Of a stretch of 50,561 nt of DNA, positions 33,253-40,396 are shown piece after piece. This DNA is from Nitrospira sp. CG24B. Lineage in GTDB: Bacteria; Nitrospirota; Nitrospiria; Nitrospirales; Nitrospiraceae. The position numbers and the translations under genes are program-made. The notes beneath the pieces were generated by a model. That model was not told the origin of the DNA. It made no database searches and saw only the letters and a program-made list of their open reading frames with translations. Location of the stretch: contig NEWS02000004.1 of the NCBI GenBank assembly GCA_002869845.2, positions 1,188,731 to 1,239,291 of the forward strand, read 5' to 3'. Position 1 is the first letter of the stretch, and the number at the start of each line of letters is the position of its first letter.

Positions 33253-33384
33253 TTAGTTCCGGAAGAGATACCAGAAATCCAACCCCTGCATATCCATAAG
33301 ATAGTGATCGACAAAAACAAAGTAACCAACCGAGATAATAAGAGAGACAATCACTGCAACAACAGGGTTATTCAGCGCACTCAT
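33253..33384 (-). CDS. 43-residue membrane protein of the bd-like oxidase operon
   Basis: A single hydrophobic helix (PVVAVIVSLIISVGYFVFV) followed by DHYLMDMQGLDFWYLFRN, with aromatic residues at the C-terminus. The ATG at 33384 has AGGAG seven to ten bases upstream; the longer reading from 33447 is a shadow. By position (73 bases before the oxidase gene) and size it resembles the small accessory subunits of bd oxidases (CydX-like), but no sequence match to CydX can be claimed. Confidence 0.7.
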   Translation of the reverse strand: MSALNNPVVAVIVSLIISVGYFVFVDHYLMDMQGLDFWYLFRN

Positions 33385-33465
33385 TTCTTTCTTCTCCTCT
33401 ACCACCAAGTCCAGCCGTTGATTAAACCGTACCGCCCCCTCTGGCAACTACACAAGACCTTCAAC

Positions 33466-33588
33466 TCAACAGGGGCACTGGATACCGGCAAACCAGTAGA
33501 AAAACCATAGTCCAACAGCACAGGTGATGTAGAAAATCATCTTCCCGATTTTTACTTTAATTTCGCTGTCAGGGGCCACCGTTGCCAT
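33466..33588 (-). CDS. 40-residue membrane protein, first gene of the bd-like oxidase operon
   Basis: The protein begins MATVAPDSEIKVKIGKMIF and has one hydrophobic helix (MIFYITCAVGLWFFYWFAGI) ending in QCPC. The ATG at 33588 has GGGAG about 11 bases upstream. The C-terminal CPC could bind metal or form a disulfide, but this is speculation. With the 43-residue neighbour it forms a pair of tiny membrane genes immediately before the oxidase, in the position of small oxidase subunits. Confidence 0.6.
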   Translation of the reverse strand: MATVAPDSEIKVKIGKMIFYITCAVGLWFFYWFAGIQCPC

Positions 33589-33653
33589 TGTTGCCGTACT
33601 CCCGATTAAGATAATTTTTGATAAAAAATCAGAACTGCCGCATTCCGCATTAC

Positions 33654-33682
33654 TTGACAGGTACAAGACCCTGTGTTATCAA
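33654..33682 (+). promoter_or_regulatory. predicted promoter for the 34-residue plus-strand gene
   Basis: TTGACA, 17 bases, TATCAA, followed by a ribosome site (AGGAG) and GTG at 33720. The spacer contains an inverted repeat ACAGG-N8-CCTGT (33657-33674) that could be an operator. The divergent oxidase operon starts about 65 bases away on the other strand; its own promoter must lie in the same stretch but is not clear. Confidence 0.55.
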
Positions 33683-33719
33683 AATTTTGTCGCTTGCACA
33701 CAAAAAAACAGGAGAAACC

Positions 33720-33824
33720 GTGACGAAAAACTCAAAAGTGTTTGACATTATAGTTTTGGTCGGAATGGTTGTCAATATCATTTTGGCCGTGTTTTTGATC
33801 CTCTACCACTTTGATTTTCTGTAA
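33720..33824 (+). CDS. 34-residue single-helix membrane protein
   Basis: The peptide starts with GTG (read as Met), then TKNSKVFDIIVLVGM and a long hydrophobic helix ending in YHFDFL. AGGAG lies 5-8 bases upstream, and a good promoter 40 bases before that, so it is likely real despite its size. Its 3' end overlaps the 3' end of the FGE-fold gene on the other strand by 47 bases. Its start (KNSKVFDI) resembles that of the 120-residue membrane protein at 35673-36035 (AKSKVFDI). It is divergent from the bd-like oxidase operon; function unknown. Confidence 0.6.
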   Translation: MTKNSKVFDIIVLVGMVVNIILAVFLILYHFDFL

Positions 33825-34725
33825 CTACATCCTGATTTTTCTTTTCTTCTTCTCTCATTCCCGCCTTCGAAATCGCGCAGCGAAATCCGATCGTTTCATC
33901 TCGAAAGTCAGGCATCATCTTACTTCGACTGGTAATTCGAACATCACCTCCGGTCGTCGTATAACCTCCGCCGCGAAGCACCCGATAGGTCCCATACTCG
34001 GGACTCGGTGGGTTCTGTTCCGGCGAGCGCTTGTAGTATGTTTCATCATACCAATCGTCCACCCACTCGATGGCATTTCCCGCTCCATCCATCACGCCAT
34101 AGGGACTCGTATCAGACTGAAAGCTCCCCACAGGCGCGGATACCTCATGTCCATCCTGCACCCTGGCCCAATTAGCACCACTGGCCTGCTCTTTGGTCCC
34201 CCATGGCCAGAGCCTCCCGTCTCCCCCTCGCATCGCCTTTTCCCATTCCGCTTCCGTCGGGAGTCGCTTCCCTTTCCAGCGGCAATACTCTATGGCATCA
34301 TCCCACGAGACATAGACGACCGGCTGATTGGTTCCCCTCACCCTTCCACCGCTTTTGGCGTAACGCGCAGGCAACCCTGGCTTCCGATGACCGGTCGCCG
34401 AGATGAACTGCTGATAGTGATGATTCGTCACTTCGTACCGATCAATAGAAAACGCATCCAAGTGGATGGTTCGCTGCGGCCCCTCATCGAACCCCCCGCT
34501 CTCGGTGCCACGAACGAACGGCCCCGCGGGAATCGTCACCATCTCATCCGCAATAGGCTCTTCCCTGGGAATGCTCTCGGGTGCCGACTCAATATCAGCA
34601 CTGACTCCAGGCATCGGCGCTTCATACGGAGTCGAAATCGTACCTCGCATTATGGCGACGATTGGCATAGCCGCACACGCTAACACCACGAGCAGAAAAA
34701 CGAATTTAAATTTTGATTCGAGCAT
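33778..34725 (-). CDS. FGE-sulfatase-fold protein lacking catalytic cysteines (1)
   Basis: The protein of 315 residues has an N-terminal signal or anchor (FVFLLVVLACAAMPIVAIM) and the formylglycine-generating-enzyme fold: VTIPAGPFVRGTESGGFDEG, FSIDRYEVTNHHYQQF, WDDAIEYCRWKGKRLPTEAEWEKAMRG, VMDGAGNAIEWVDDWY, RVLRGGGY and GFRCA. The two active-site cysteines of true FGE, expected five residues apart before the ...ARSQNTPD-like segment, are replaced (Gly and Ile at DVRITSRSKMMPD). It therefore cannot oxidise sulfatase cysteines and is more likely a structural or ligand-binding member. It lies six bases after a paralogue and downstream of the second bd-like oxidase set. Confidence 0.85.
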   Translation of the reverse strand: MLESKFKFVFLLVVLACAAMPIVAIMRGTISTPYEAPMPGVSADIESAPESIPREEPIADEMVTIPAGPFVRGTESGGFDEGPQRTIHLDAFSIDRYEVTNHHYQQFISATGHRKPGLPARYAKSGGRVRGTNQPVVYVSWDDAIEYCRWKGKRLPTEAEWEKAMRGGDGRLWPWGTKEQASGANWARVQDGHEVSAPVGSFQSDTSPYGVMDGAGNAIEWVDDWYDETYYKRSPEQNPPSPEYGTYRVLRGGGYTTTGGDVRITSRSKMMPDFRDETIGFRCAISKAGMREEEKKNQDVVTENQSGRGSKTRPK

Positions 34726-34731
34726 ACCGGA

Positions 34732-35655
34732 CTAAGACTCAGGAGCCCCTCCTGCTTGATCAAGATCGCTCGCACAGCGAATACCAATCGTTACATCCGT
34801 CCGCCAATGTTTCGCGGTAAAACGCTTTGACAGTCTTGCATTATGTTCCGTTTCCCGCCATGAGCCGCCGCGCACAACTTTGAGATCAGCATTCTCCGGT
34901 CCCTTGGGGTCTCTAAATGGTGACTTCTTGTAGTAGTGTTCGTCATAGGAGTCTTCGACCCATTCAGCGACATTGCCTGTCATGTCATAGAGACCGTAGG
35001 GGCTTCGTCCCCCGTCGAACGACCCAGGCGGAGCGATGTATTTATATCCGTCCTCGCTGCCGTCGACATTGGCAGCGGTCGTGACAAACTTCTCCCCCCA
35101 CGGATATTTTCGCTTGCTCTCGCCACGCCCGGCCTTCTCCCACTCAGCTTCTGTGGATAGTCGCTTACCGGCCCACTTGCAGTAGGCGACTGCTTCATCC
35201 CACGAGACGCTCATCGCTGCAAACTCCGGCTTCAAGATCTTTGACTGATCATCGTCGAACACCTCGATTCTCGGCATCGCTCGCTTGGTCATCTTCGCGA
35301 ACCGCGTATACTCCTCTTGTGTGACTTCTTTTCGGTCGAGGTAGAATCCCTTCAGGTAGACCTGATGCTCCGGCGCCTCGTCCGGATCACCATCATGACT
35401 CCCCATCGTAAACGGACCTTCCGGGATCTGAACCATCTCCCGGCCTTCATCACCTATTTTCGTCTTATACATCGAGAAATCCTGAGCCGGCAGACCACTC
35501 ACCGTCGGTCGAGTTTCTGACTGCACTGATGCCGCGAGCTGTTTCATCTGCTTTGCCTTATAGGACTCATAGGCCAGCAGACCAATCATGAGAAAGAACG
35601 ATGTAAACACAAAGACGATGGACCCGACTAAGACACCTTTGTTTTCCACGCGCAC
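34732..35655 (-). CDS. FGE-sulfatase-fold protein lacking catalytic cysteines (2)
   Basis: The protein of 307 residues is a tandem paralogue of the next gene: N-terminal membrane helix (VFVFTSFFLMIGLLAYESY), then VQIPEGPFTMGSHDGDPDEA, FYLDRKEVTQEEYTRF, WDEAVAYCKWAGKRLSTEAEWEKAGRG, LYDMTGNVAEWVEDSYDEHY, VVRGGSWRE and IGIRCAS. At the place of the FGE catalytic cysteines it has NARLSKRFTAKHWRT, so no cysteine. It is anchored in the membrane with the domain outside. Start is GTG (35655 or two codons in), preceded by AAAGAGG. It is 17 bases after a small membrane protein gene. Confidence 0.85.
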   Translation of the reverse strand: MRVENKGVLVGSIVFVFTSFFLMIGLLAYESYKAKQMKQLAASVQSETRPTVSGLPAQDFSMYKTKIGDEGREMVQIPEGPFTMGSHDGDPDEAPEHQVYLKGFYLDRKEVTQEEYTRFAKMTKRAMPRIEVFDDDQSKILKPEFAAMSVSWDEAVAYCKWAGKRLSTEAEWEKAGRGESKRKYPWGEKFVTTAANVDGSEDGYKYIAPPGSFDGGRSPYGLYDMTGNVAEWVEDSYDEHYYKKSPFRDPKGPENADLKVVRGGSWRETEHNARLSKRFTAKHWRTDVTIGIRCASDLDQAGGAPES

Positions 35656-35672
35656 CTCTTTAACGAAAGTAC

Positions 35673-36035
35673 CTACCGATAAGACGGGGACGTCTCCGCT
35701 TGTTCAGACGCCGCCTTCTTCGCAGCACGCACATCGAGCAACATTGAAATCTGGACACCGAGAAACCCACCCATGGCAGCTCCTGCTCCAGCGCCAACCC
35801 AGATCCGCTCGACACCAGCCATCACCCAGGCTAAAACACCACCCAACACAGTCCCGACAAGGATACTGATGAGAAATCTACGCCCACCCAGAAAGCCGAT
35901 CACCGCACCAAGAACAATCCCAATAGCGATGGCAACGAGCATCAGCCCACCGCCCATGGTCATACCGATCAGCGTCCCGACGGTACCCATCACGACTATC
36001 CCAAGCGCAATATCAAACACCTTACTTTTCGCCAT
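35673..36035 (-). CDS. small glycine-rich membrane protein
   Basis: The protein of 120 residues has about three or four Gly-rich hydrophobic helices ([59 protein letters not shown]) and a charged Lys/Ala/Glu tail. Such glycine-zipper helices are common in small membrane proteins of unknown function. It lies 35 bases after the DUF3047 gene and 17 before the first FGE-fold gene. Its first residues (AKSKVFDI) are like those of the 34-residue protein at 33720-33824. Confidence 0.7.
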   Translation of the reverse strand: MAKSKVFDIALGIVVMGTVGTLIGMTMGGGLMLVAIAIGIVLGAVIGFLGGRRFLISILVGTVLGGVLAWVMAGVERIWVGAGAGAAMGGFLGVQISMLLDVRAAKKAASEQAETSPSYR

Positions 36036-36069
36036 CCCACTGGTCCTTCATAGACCAAAAGGCAGACCG

Positions 36070-36732
36070 CTACTTAGCCGGAGCGGCAATCAGCGGGCCA
36101 AAGTCGATTTCAACTCCAGGCGCCGCGATGATGGAAATCCCCCATGCTTTCTCCGCCGGCTCATGCTTATGAATCCGTTTAAAATCCTCGTAGACATTCA
36201 CCCGCTCCTCAAACCATTGCCCGATCTCCTTCGTTCCGGTCTGGACGACAATCTCGGAGCCACTAAACATGCCCCCTTCTGTCACGGTGCCATCCGCCTT
36301 CGACTCGCTCCACACATATTTCGTGAACACCGGGATAAAGAGGAGATCCGTATCCAGTGATGCATAGACTGCGGCCAGCGGTTCGGTACCAGTTGTTGCC
36401 TTATTCAGACGCCACCGCCAGGTCAAAATCGGATAGGCCTTGGGATCCCAATCTATTTTCTTTTTCTTGATTCGCTGCCCTGCATCTTTGGCCGACAGAA
36501 AGCTCGCGCCGTTCTCCGATTGCACCTTATAGGCGTCACGACCTTTCGATTGGCTCCGCTGATTTTCGTGATCCCACAGAGAAGGAAACCCGTCCGCTTC
36601 CTTCACTTGAAAATCTTCCAGCACAAGTGCCTGCCCTTGGACTGTCAGTGGAGCTTGCCAGAGGCCAACACCAATCAAGAGACTGACAACTGCTGTCATA
36701 TACTTCGGCGAACGGCACTCCATAGGCATCAT
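36070..36732 (-). CDS. DUF3047-type exported protein
   Basis: The protein of up to 220 residues has a signal peptide (TAVVSLLIGVGLWQAPLTVQG) and a single domain typical of DUF3047: LEDFQVKEADGFPSLW, the KIDWDPKAYPILTWRWRL segment, LAAVYASLD and the closing GISIIAAPGVEIDFGPLIA. The family is of unknown function; the layout resembles carbohydrate-binding jelly-roll proteins. The start may be 36732, or the ATG three codons in (MECRS), which has AAAGGGA at better spacing. It lies seven bases after the second bd-like oxidase gene, so it is co-transcribed with it. Confidence 0.8.
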   Translation of the reverse strand: MMPMECRSPKYMTAVVSLLIGVGLWQAPLTVQGQALVLEDFQVKEADGFPSLWDHENQRSQSKGRDAYKVQSENGASFLSAKDAGQRIKKKKIDWDPKAYPILTWRWRLNKATTGTEPLAAVYASLDTDLLFIPVFTKYVWSESKADGTVTEGGMFSGSEIVVQTGTKEIGQWFEERVNVYEDFKRIHKHEPAEKAWGISIIAAPGVEIDFGPLIAAPAK

Positions 36733-36739
36733 TCCCTTT

Positions 36740-38617
36740 CTAGGTTTCTCGCGATGGAACCGGCGACAGCAACGGCACCTGTTCCTCCTGGAATTCCTCC
36801 CCCATCACCGGCTGCTGCCCTCGCTCACACATCCAAAACAACGCAAGGACGGCTGCCCAAAAGACCACCATGTTCAGCGTCACCATTTTCGTGGCGTATT
36901 GAAGGTCTGGGGTGAAGGCCCAGGGCGAGACGTCAGCCATCAACTCACTGATATGCCATGACAACCGTCCTGATGAACGAATGTATCCCATCAAGCCCAT
37001 CACCCAACTGAAGGACGCCGCCAACCCAAACAATCCCACCATGCCGCGCAGCGGAATTTTCCCCCACTGAATCGGGCCGTGCACCACCGCACCTCTGAGC
37101 ATGAGGCGGTTCATCACCACACCGATTGCGATTACCGTGAACGTCGTGAAGGCCTGGGGTGCGGATAGGCCGACACGTACCTTCGCCGGCAAGTAAAACC
37201 CATAGATCGATAACCAGATGATATTGAGCGCCCCGACCACGTACAACACCGTGAGGAGCGTATTCCCAGACTTGACCCACGAGATCGTCATGGTTCGATT
37301 CGCTCGACGGTAGTACAAAAAACTCAAGGCCGTGACGAGAATCAGGATATTCACTGCTCCGTTCTTGGCCGACATGACACCATAGTTGCCGATCACGGGG
37401 TGCTGAGCACCGCCCATCGCCTTGACTTCACTGGCAGACGTGAGCAGCGTGTGAGGCGTCAGCCAGACGAAGAGCGCCAGCATCAACACCCCCAATAAGA
37501 ATTGATAATAGGGCTGATAGCGCTCACCACCTTTGATCCGCGCCATGCTCTGCCATAGATAGTAGTTAATCCCCAAAAACAGGACGCCGATCAAGAGTGC
37601 CTGAACCACAAACAGCCAGGTGAGCAAGCCACCCATCATCGTGACACCCATGGTCTGGCGAAACACGAACACCGATTTCATCAGCCAATAGCCGGCGAAG
37701 GGCATGGGAATAAGCGCGCAGACTGTGACAAACAGGAAGACATAGCCGACCCAATCGAAATAGGCTCGCTCTTCGTCGGTCTTACTGGTAAAAAACCGAT
37801 AACAGGCATAGGCCAACACCACCGCCCCACCGGACATAATGTCCGCAAGGAAGCGATGGACGTTCAGCGGGTTCCAGAGCGCGGAGTGCAGCAGATGCCA
37901 GGCATTTCCAAGAAACCGCCCCTGCGCATCCACCCCGGCGGGTGACATCATGAAGGCCGACCAGGCATTGGCCATCATCAATAACGCGGTTCCCACAATG
38001 TTGGTCAGAATCCCGATCGCGGCGTGGATCCACTTCATGCCCCGACCCGTCATCCGATTCCACCCGTAGTAATAGACGATCAGGAGCAGCGATTCTCCCA
38101 CAAATACAGCCGCGTAGGCGGGCATGAACCCTTTAAAGGTTCCGCCCATATACTTCATAAAACTGGGATACAGCGTGATGAACATCGTCAGCATCAGGCT
38201 GCCGATGAGCGCAGTCACCGACAGGGCTAAGACTGCCACCTTTGCGAGATCCCTTGCCAAGCCATCATAGCGAAGGGCCAGTGCCGGCCTCTTGGTAAGT
38301 AACCCAAGGAACTCGAGCAACGCGCAAAACAACGGCAGGGCGAGCACAAATCCTCCGAAATAGGTATGCTGCTGTGTCACAAACCACACCAGCAGCCGAC
38401 TGTCTAACGAACCGATTCTGGGATAGACCGTTTCATGAGGAGCAGGAGCAGCCGGTCCCTGCGGAGTCCCCTCCGTGCCGAAGTACACATCCGTCGAAGA
38501 TTCCGCGAATGACAGATCGGGTCCATTCCACGCAAACCCAATAACGATCGCAACCATCGCGATGCCCATCGCCACGGCAATCGAGGAACGTGTCATCATC
38601 ATGAATCCTCGGCCCAT
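36740..38617 (-). CDS. cytochrome bd-like terminal oxidase subunit (paralogue 2)
   Basis: The protein of about 625 residues is a full-length paralogue of the protein at 31263-33179: WFVTQQHTYFGGFVLALPLF, the SPAGVDAQGRFLGN loop, LLHSALWNPLNVHR and MPFAGYWLMKSV are shared nearly word for word. It has about 14 membrane helices and a similar signal-like N-terminus. Unlike paralogue 1, it has no adjacent tiny subunits or c-type cytochromes; instead it is flanked by a membrane protein and DUF3047. The ATG at 38617 was chosen: AAGGGG lies 8 bases upstream, and it starts five bases after the preceding stop. A longer reading to 38692 would overlap that gene. Confidence 0.85.
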   Translation of the reverse strand: MGRGFMMMTRSSIAVAMGIAMVAIVIGFAWNGPDLSFAESSTDVYFGTEGTPQGPAAPAPHETVYPRIGSLDSRLLVWFVTQQHTYFGGFVLALPLFCALLEFLGLLTKRPALALRYDGLARDLAKVAVLALSVTALIGSLMLTMFITLYPSFMKYMGGTFKGFMPAYAAVFVGESLLLIVYYYGWNRMTGRGMKWIHAAIGILTNIVGTALLMMANAWSAFMMSPAGVDAQGRFLGNAWHLLHSALWNPLNVHRFLADIMSGGAVVLAYACYRFFTSKTDEERAYFDWVGYVFLFVTVCALIPMPFAGYWLMKSVFVFRQTMGVTMMGGLLTWLFVVQALLIGVLFLGINYYLWQSMARIKGGERYQPYYQFLLGVLMLALFVWLTPHTLLTSASEVKAMGGAQHPVIGNYGVMSAKNGAVNILILVTALSFLYYRRANRTMTISWVKSGNTLLTVLYVVGALNIIWLSIYGFYLPAKVRVGLSAPQAFTTFTVIAIGVVMNRLMLRGAVVHGPIQWGKIPLRGMVGLFGLAASFSWVMGLMGYIRSSGRLSWHISELMADVSPWAFTPDLQYATKMVTLNMVVFWAAVLALFWMCERGQQPVMGEEFQEEQVPLLSPVPSRET

Positions 38618-38621
38618 ATCT

Positions 38622-39689
38622 CTACCCCTTCGTTCCAGTCTTGCCGAGCGCGAAGCCCCCAGCCGCACCGTCAGCGCCAATCGACTTTCCAAGAATTCCC
38701 ATCATAAACGGGCACCGTAACATGCCAGGCGACAGTTGTGGCGCCTGCTCATCCTCGACATGACGCCGATCACCGAGATAGTACCCATACACCGCCATCA
38801 TCGCCGTAACCAGCGCACCCATCACTGCCGTGGCACCCACCGTCATCGTCGGCTGACGGACGACAAACAACAGCACACCCATCGCCACCAAATAATAGGT
38901 CGACGCAAAGGCCATCCCAGGCCACCACCAATACTTCAGCAGTTCACCCGGCGCAGTCTGCCGGAGCGAGTGCAGCCACGAACTGGCCGGATAGAGTCCT
39001 CCAAAATACGCACAGAGCGCAAGGCCTCCCCCAAGAAGCGTCACGGTCACCAGTTGTGCCAAGGCAGCGCCTTGCTCATCCGCAACGGCCAGCCCTGACA
39101 ACGATGTCAGCGCACCAATGCTCAGTCCTACGAGAGCCCACGGTCCTAATTGCCATGCCCTGCGTTGCACCAGCACACGCAGCTGCTCCCCATCCGGGAA
39201 TGTCAAAAATGGACGCCCCAGCACTGATAACTTGCGTACATGGCCGATCTCAAACGCATCCCGCGCGACAGATGTGCAGGAGATGATGATCGCCATCATA
39301 GCCGGCCCATCGGGATGCTGGAGATAACTGTAGTGCATAATCCATAACAGGGTGAGCACCAATAGGGATAGTTGAACGCCATACACGGCTCCGATCCAGC
39401 CGCCCAGCCAGCTAAGAATCTTCAGACCATCCTGTCGAACAATGGCAGACCAGGATGCTGCACGCCCCACTCGATAGGCCAAGAGTGCCGTGACCATTGC
39501 GACGAGACTGCTGACCGCCAGCAAGACCAAGGGCTCAGTCATGGGCACAAGATGTTTCGCCAGCCGATACACCCCGAAGGCGATCAGTCCGGGCACAAAC
39601 ATGACAACTCGCTTTTTCCGACGGACGGCATCTTCCGTCACCGCCAGGCTCAAGCTAGGAATCACGCGCAATGCCATTCGATGCAGCAT
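38622..39689 (-). CDS. polytopic membrane protein upstream of bd-like oxidase 2
   Basis: The protein of 355 residues has about eight hydrophobic segments (for example LVLLAVSSLVAMVTALLAY, VYGVQLSLLVLTLLWIM, PWALVGLSIGALTSLSG, AVMGALVTAMMAVYGYYLGD) and a cytoplasmic or periplasmic tail with CPFMMG. I recognise no family. Its stop (38622-38624) is five bases from the start of the oxidase gene, so translation is likely coupled and the two products may act together. The start at 39689 has only a weak ribosome site. Confidence 0.75.
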   Translation of the reverse strand: MLHRMALRVIPSLSLAVTEDAVRRKKRVVMFVPGLIAFGVYRLAKHLVPMTEPLVLLAVSSLVAMVTALLAYRVGRAASWSAIVRQDGLKILSWLGGWIGAVYGVQLSLLVLTLLWIMHYSYLQHPDGPAMMAIIISCTSVARDAFEIGHVRKLSVLGRPFLTFPDGEQLRVLVQRRAWQLGPWALVGLSIGALTSLSGLAVADEQGAALAQLVTVTLLGGGLALCAYFGGLYPASSWLHSLRQTAPGELLKYWWWPGMAFASTYYLVAMGVLLFVVRQPTMTVGATAVMGALVTAMMAVYGYYLGDRRHVEDEQAPQLSPGMLRCPFMMGILGKSIGADGAAGGFALGKTGTKG

Positions 39690-39697
39690 TCTTAACT

Positions 39698-39796
39698 CGT
39701 CGTTCGTGACGCGTCGTTCGTGAAGCGCGTCACAGAACAGCCCCGCGCCCCATGATTCATGTGCTTCGTCTTGGGCGTTTCACGTTTCACGTTTCA
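39698..39796. repeat. short tandem repeats between membrane protein and PCP-reductase-domain gene
   Basis: Two kinds of unit are seen: CGTCGTTCGTGA(C/A)G twice in tandem (39698-39725) and CGTTTCA three times (39776-39796). The second run reaches into the coding region and, on the minus strand, encodes the last residues VKRET and the stop of the PCP-reductase-domain gene. Confidence 0.8.
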
Positions 39797-40280
39797 CGCT
39801 GCTCATTCCGAAATACTTCGCTTTGATCTCTTCCATCAGCGACACGGTGATGCGAGACAGTCCGCGATCGGCCGCGGTACGCTCAAGTTCAATCCGTGCC
39901 ATGGCACGAACCGCCGCCGGCACTCGATCTAACCGCTGTTTCGCCTCCGGGTCCCATTCGATCCGCTCCCCAGTTCGGGGACGGAGCAGCGTCTCATATG
40001 TGACCACCCGCTCGCCTTGCCGACGAATATCCTGCTCCACTTCTTCTCGAACCAGCCCAGCCACATACGGTGGCATGCGATCCAATCGATGCAAAGCTTC
40101 ATCAGTCCAGAGCAACCGATCAACGAGGCCGTGAGCCTGTTCCCCCGGCACATCGACACCGACTTTCAGCCCACAGCCACGGCATTCCGAACGGATAAAC
40201 CACTGAAGGGCACCAAGTTCGCCGGTACGTTCTTCAATCCCTTCCGTATGCATCCATCGGCCACAGCCACACGTTAGCAT
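39780..40280 (-). CDS. protein with two PCP-reductase (PF08369-type) domains and N-terminal cysteines
   Basis: The protein of about 166 residues starts with a cysteine-rich segment (CGCGRWMH, CRGCG) followed by two copies of the small helical domain found at the C-terminus of light-independent protochlorophyllide reductase BchB: WTDEALHRLDRMPPYVAGLV and WDPEAKQRLDRVPAAVRAMA. The organism shows no sign of phototrophy here, and stand-alone versions of this domain occur in other bacteria with unknown roles. The ATG at 40280 (GGAG seven bases upstream) was chosen over the GTG one codon earlier. It lies between a membrane protein and a DUF420 gene, near terminal-oxidase genes. Confidence 0.75.
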   Translation of the reverse strand: MLTCGCGRWMHTEGIEERTGELGALQWFIRSECRGCGLKVGVDVPGEQAHGLVDRLLWTDEALHRLDRMPPYVAGLVREEVEQDIRRQGERVVTYETLLRPRTGERIEWDPEAKQRLDRVPAAVRAMARIELERTAADRGLSRITVSLMEEIKAKYFGMSSVKRET

Positions 40281-40291
40281 CACCGAACTCC

Positions 40292-40392
40292 AGGACTGAG
40301 CAATGAGGACTGAGGACTGAGTGAATGTCCCAGCGATGCCTTTTCCAACACACCTCTACCCTCAGTACTCAGTCCTCGGCCCTCAGCACTCA
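40292..40392. repeat. GAGGACTGAG-type direct repeats forming an inverted repeat
   Basis: The left part contains GAGGACTGAGGACTGAG (40305-40321) and the right part CTCAGTACTCAGTCCTC (40361-40377), complementary at 15 of 17 positions, with a 39-base loop. Further partial units flank both. It occupies the whole gap between the PCP-reductase-domain gene and the DUF420 gene and could act as a transcript end for the latter; there is no T run. Confidence 0.7.
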
Positions 40393-40396
40393 TGCG

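Noticed and set aside
33180..33350. Extended start of bd-like oxidase 1 with an extra hydrophobic segment
   Set aside because: It would cover the 43-residue gene in another frame; the ATG at 33179 has a consensus AAGGAGG.
33618..33631. FNR-like site TTGAT...ATCA upstream of the oxidase operon
   Set aside because: The spacing is five instead of four bases and one end does not match; A/T-rich sequence makes such a match easy by chance.
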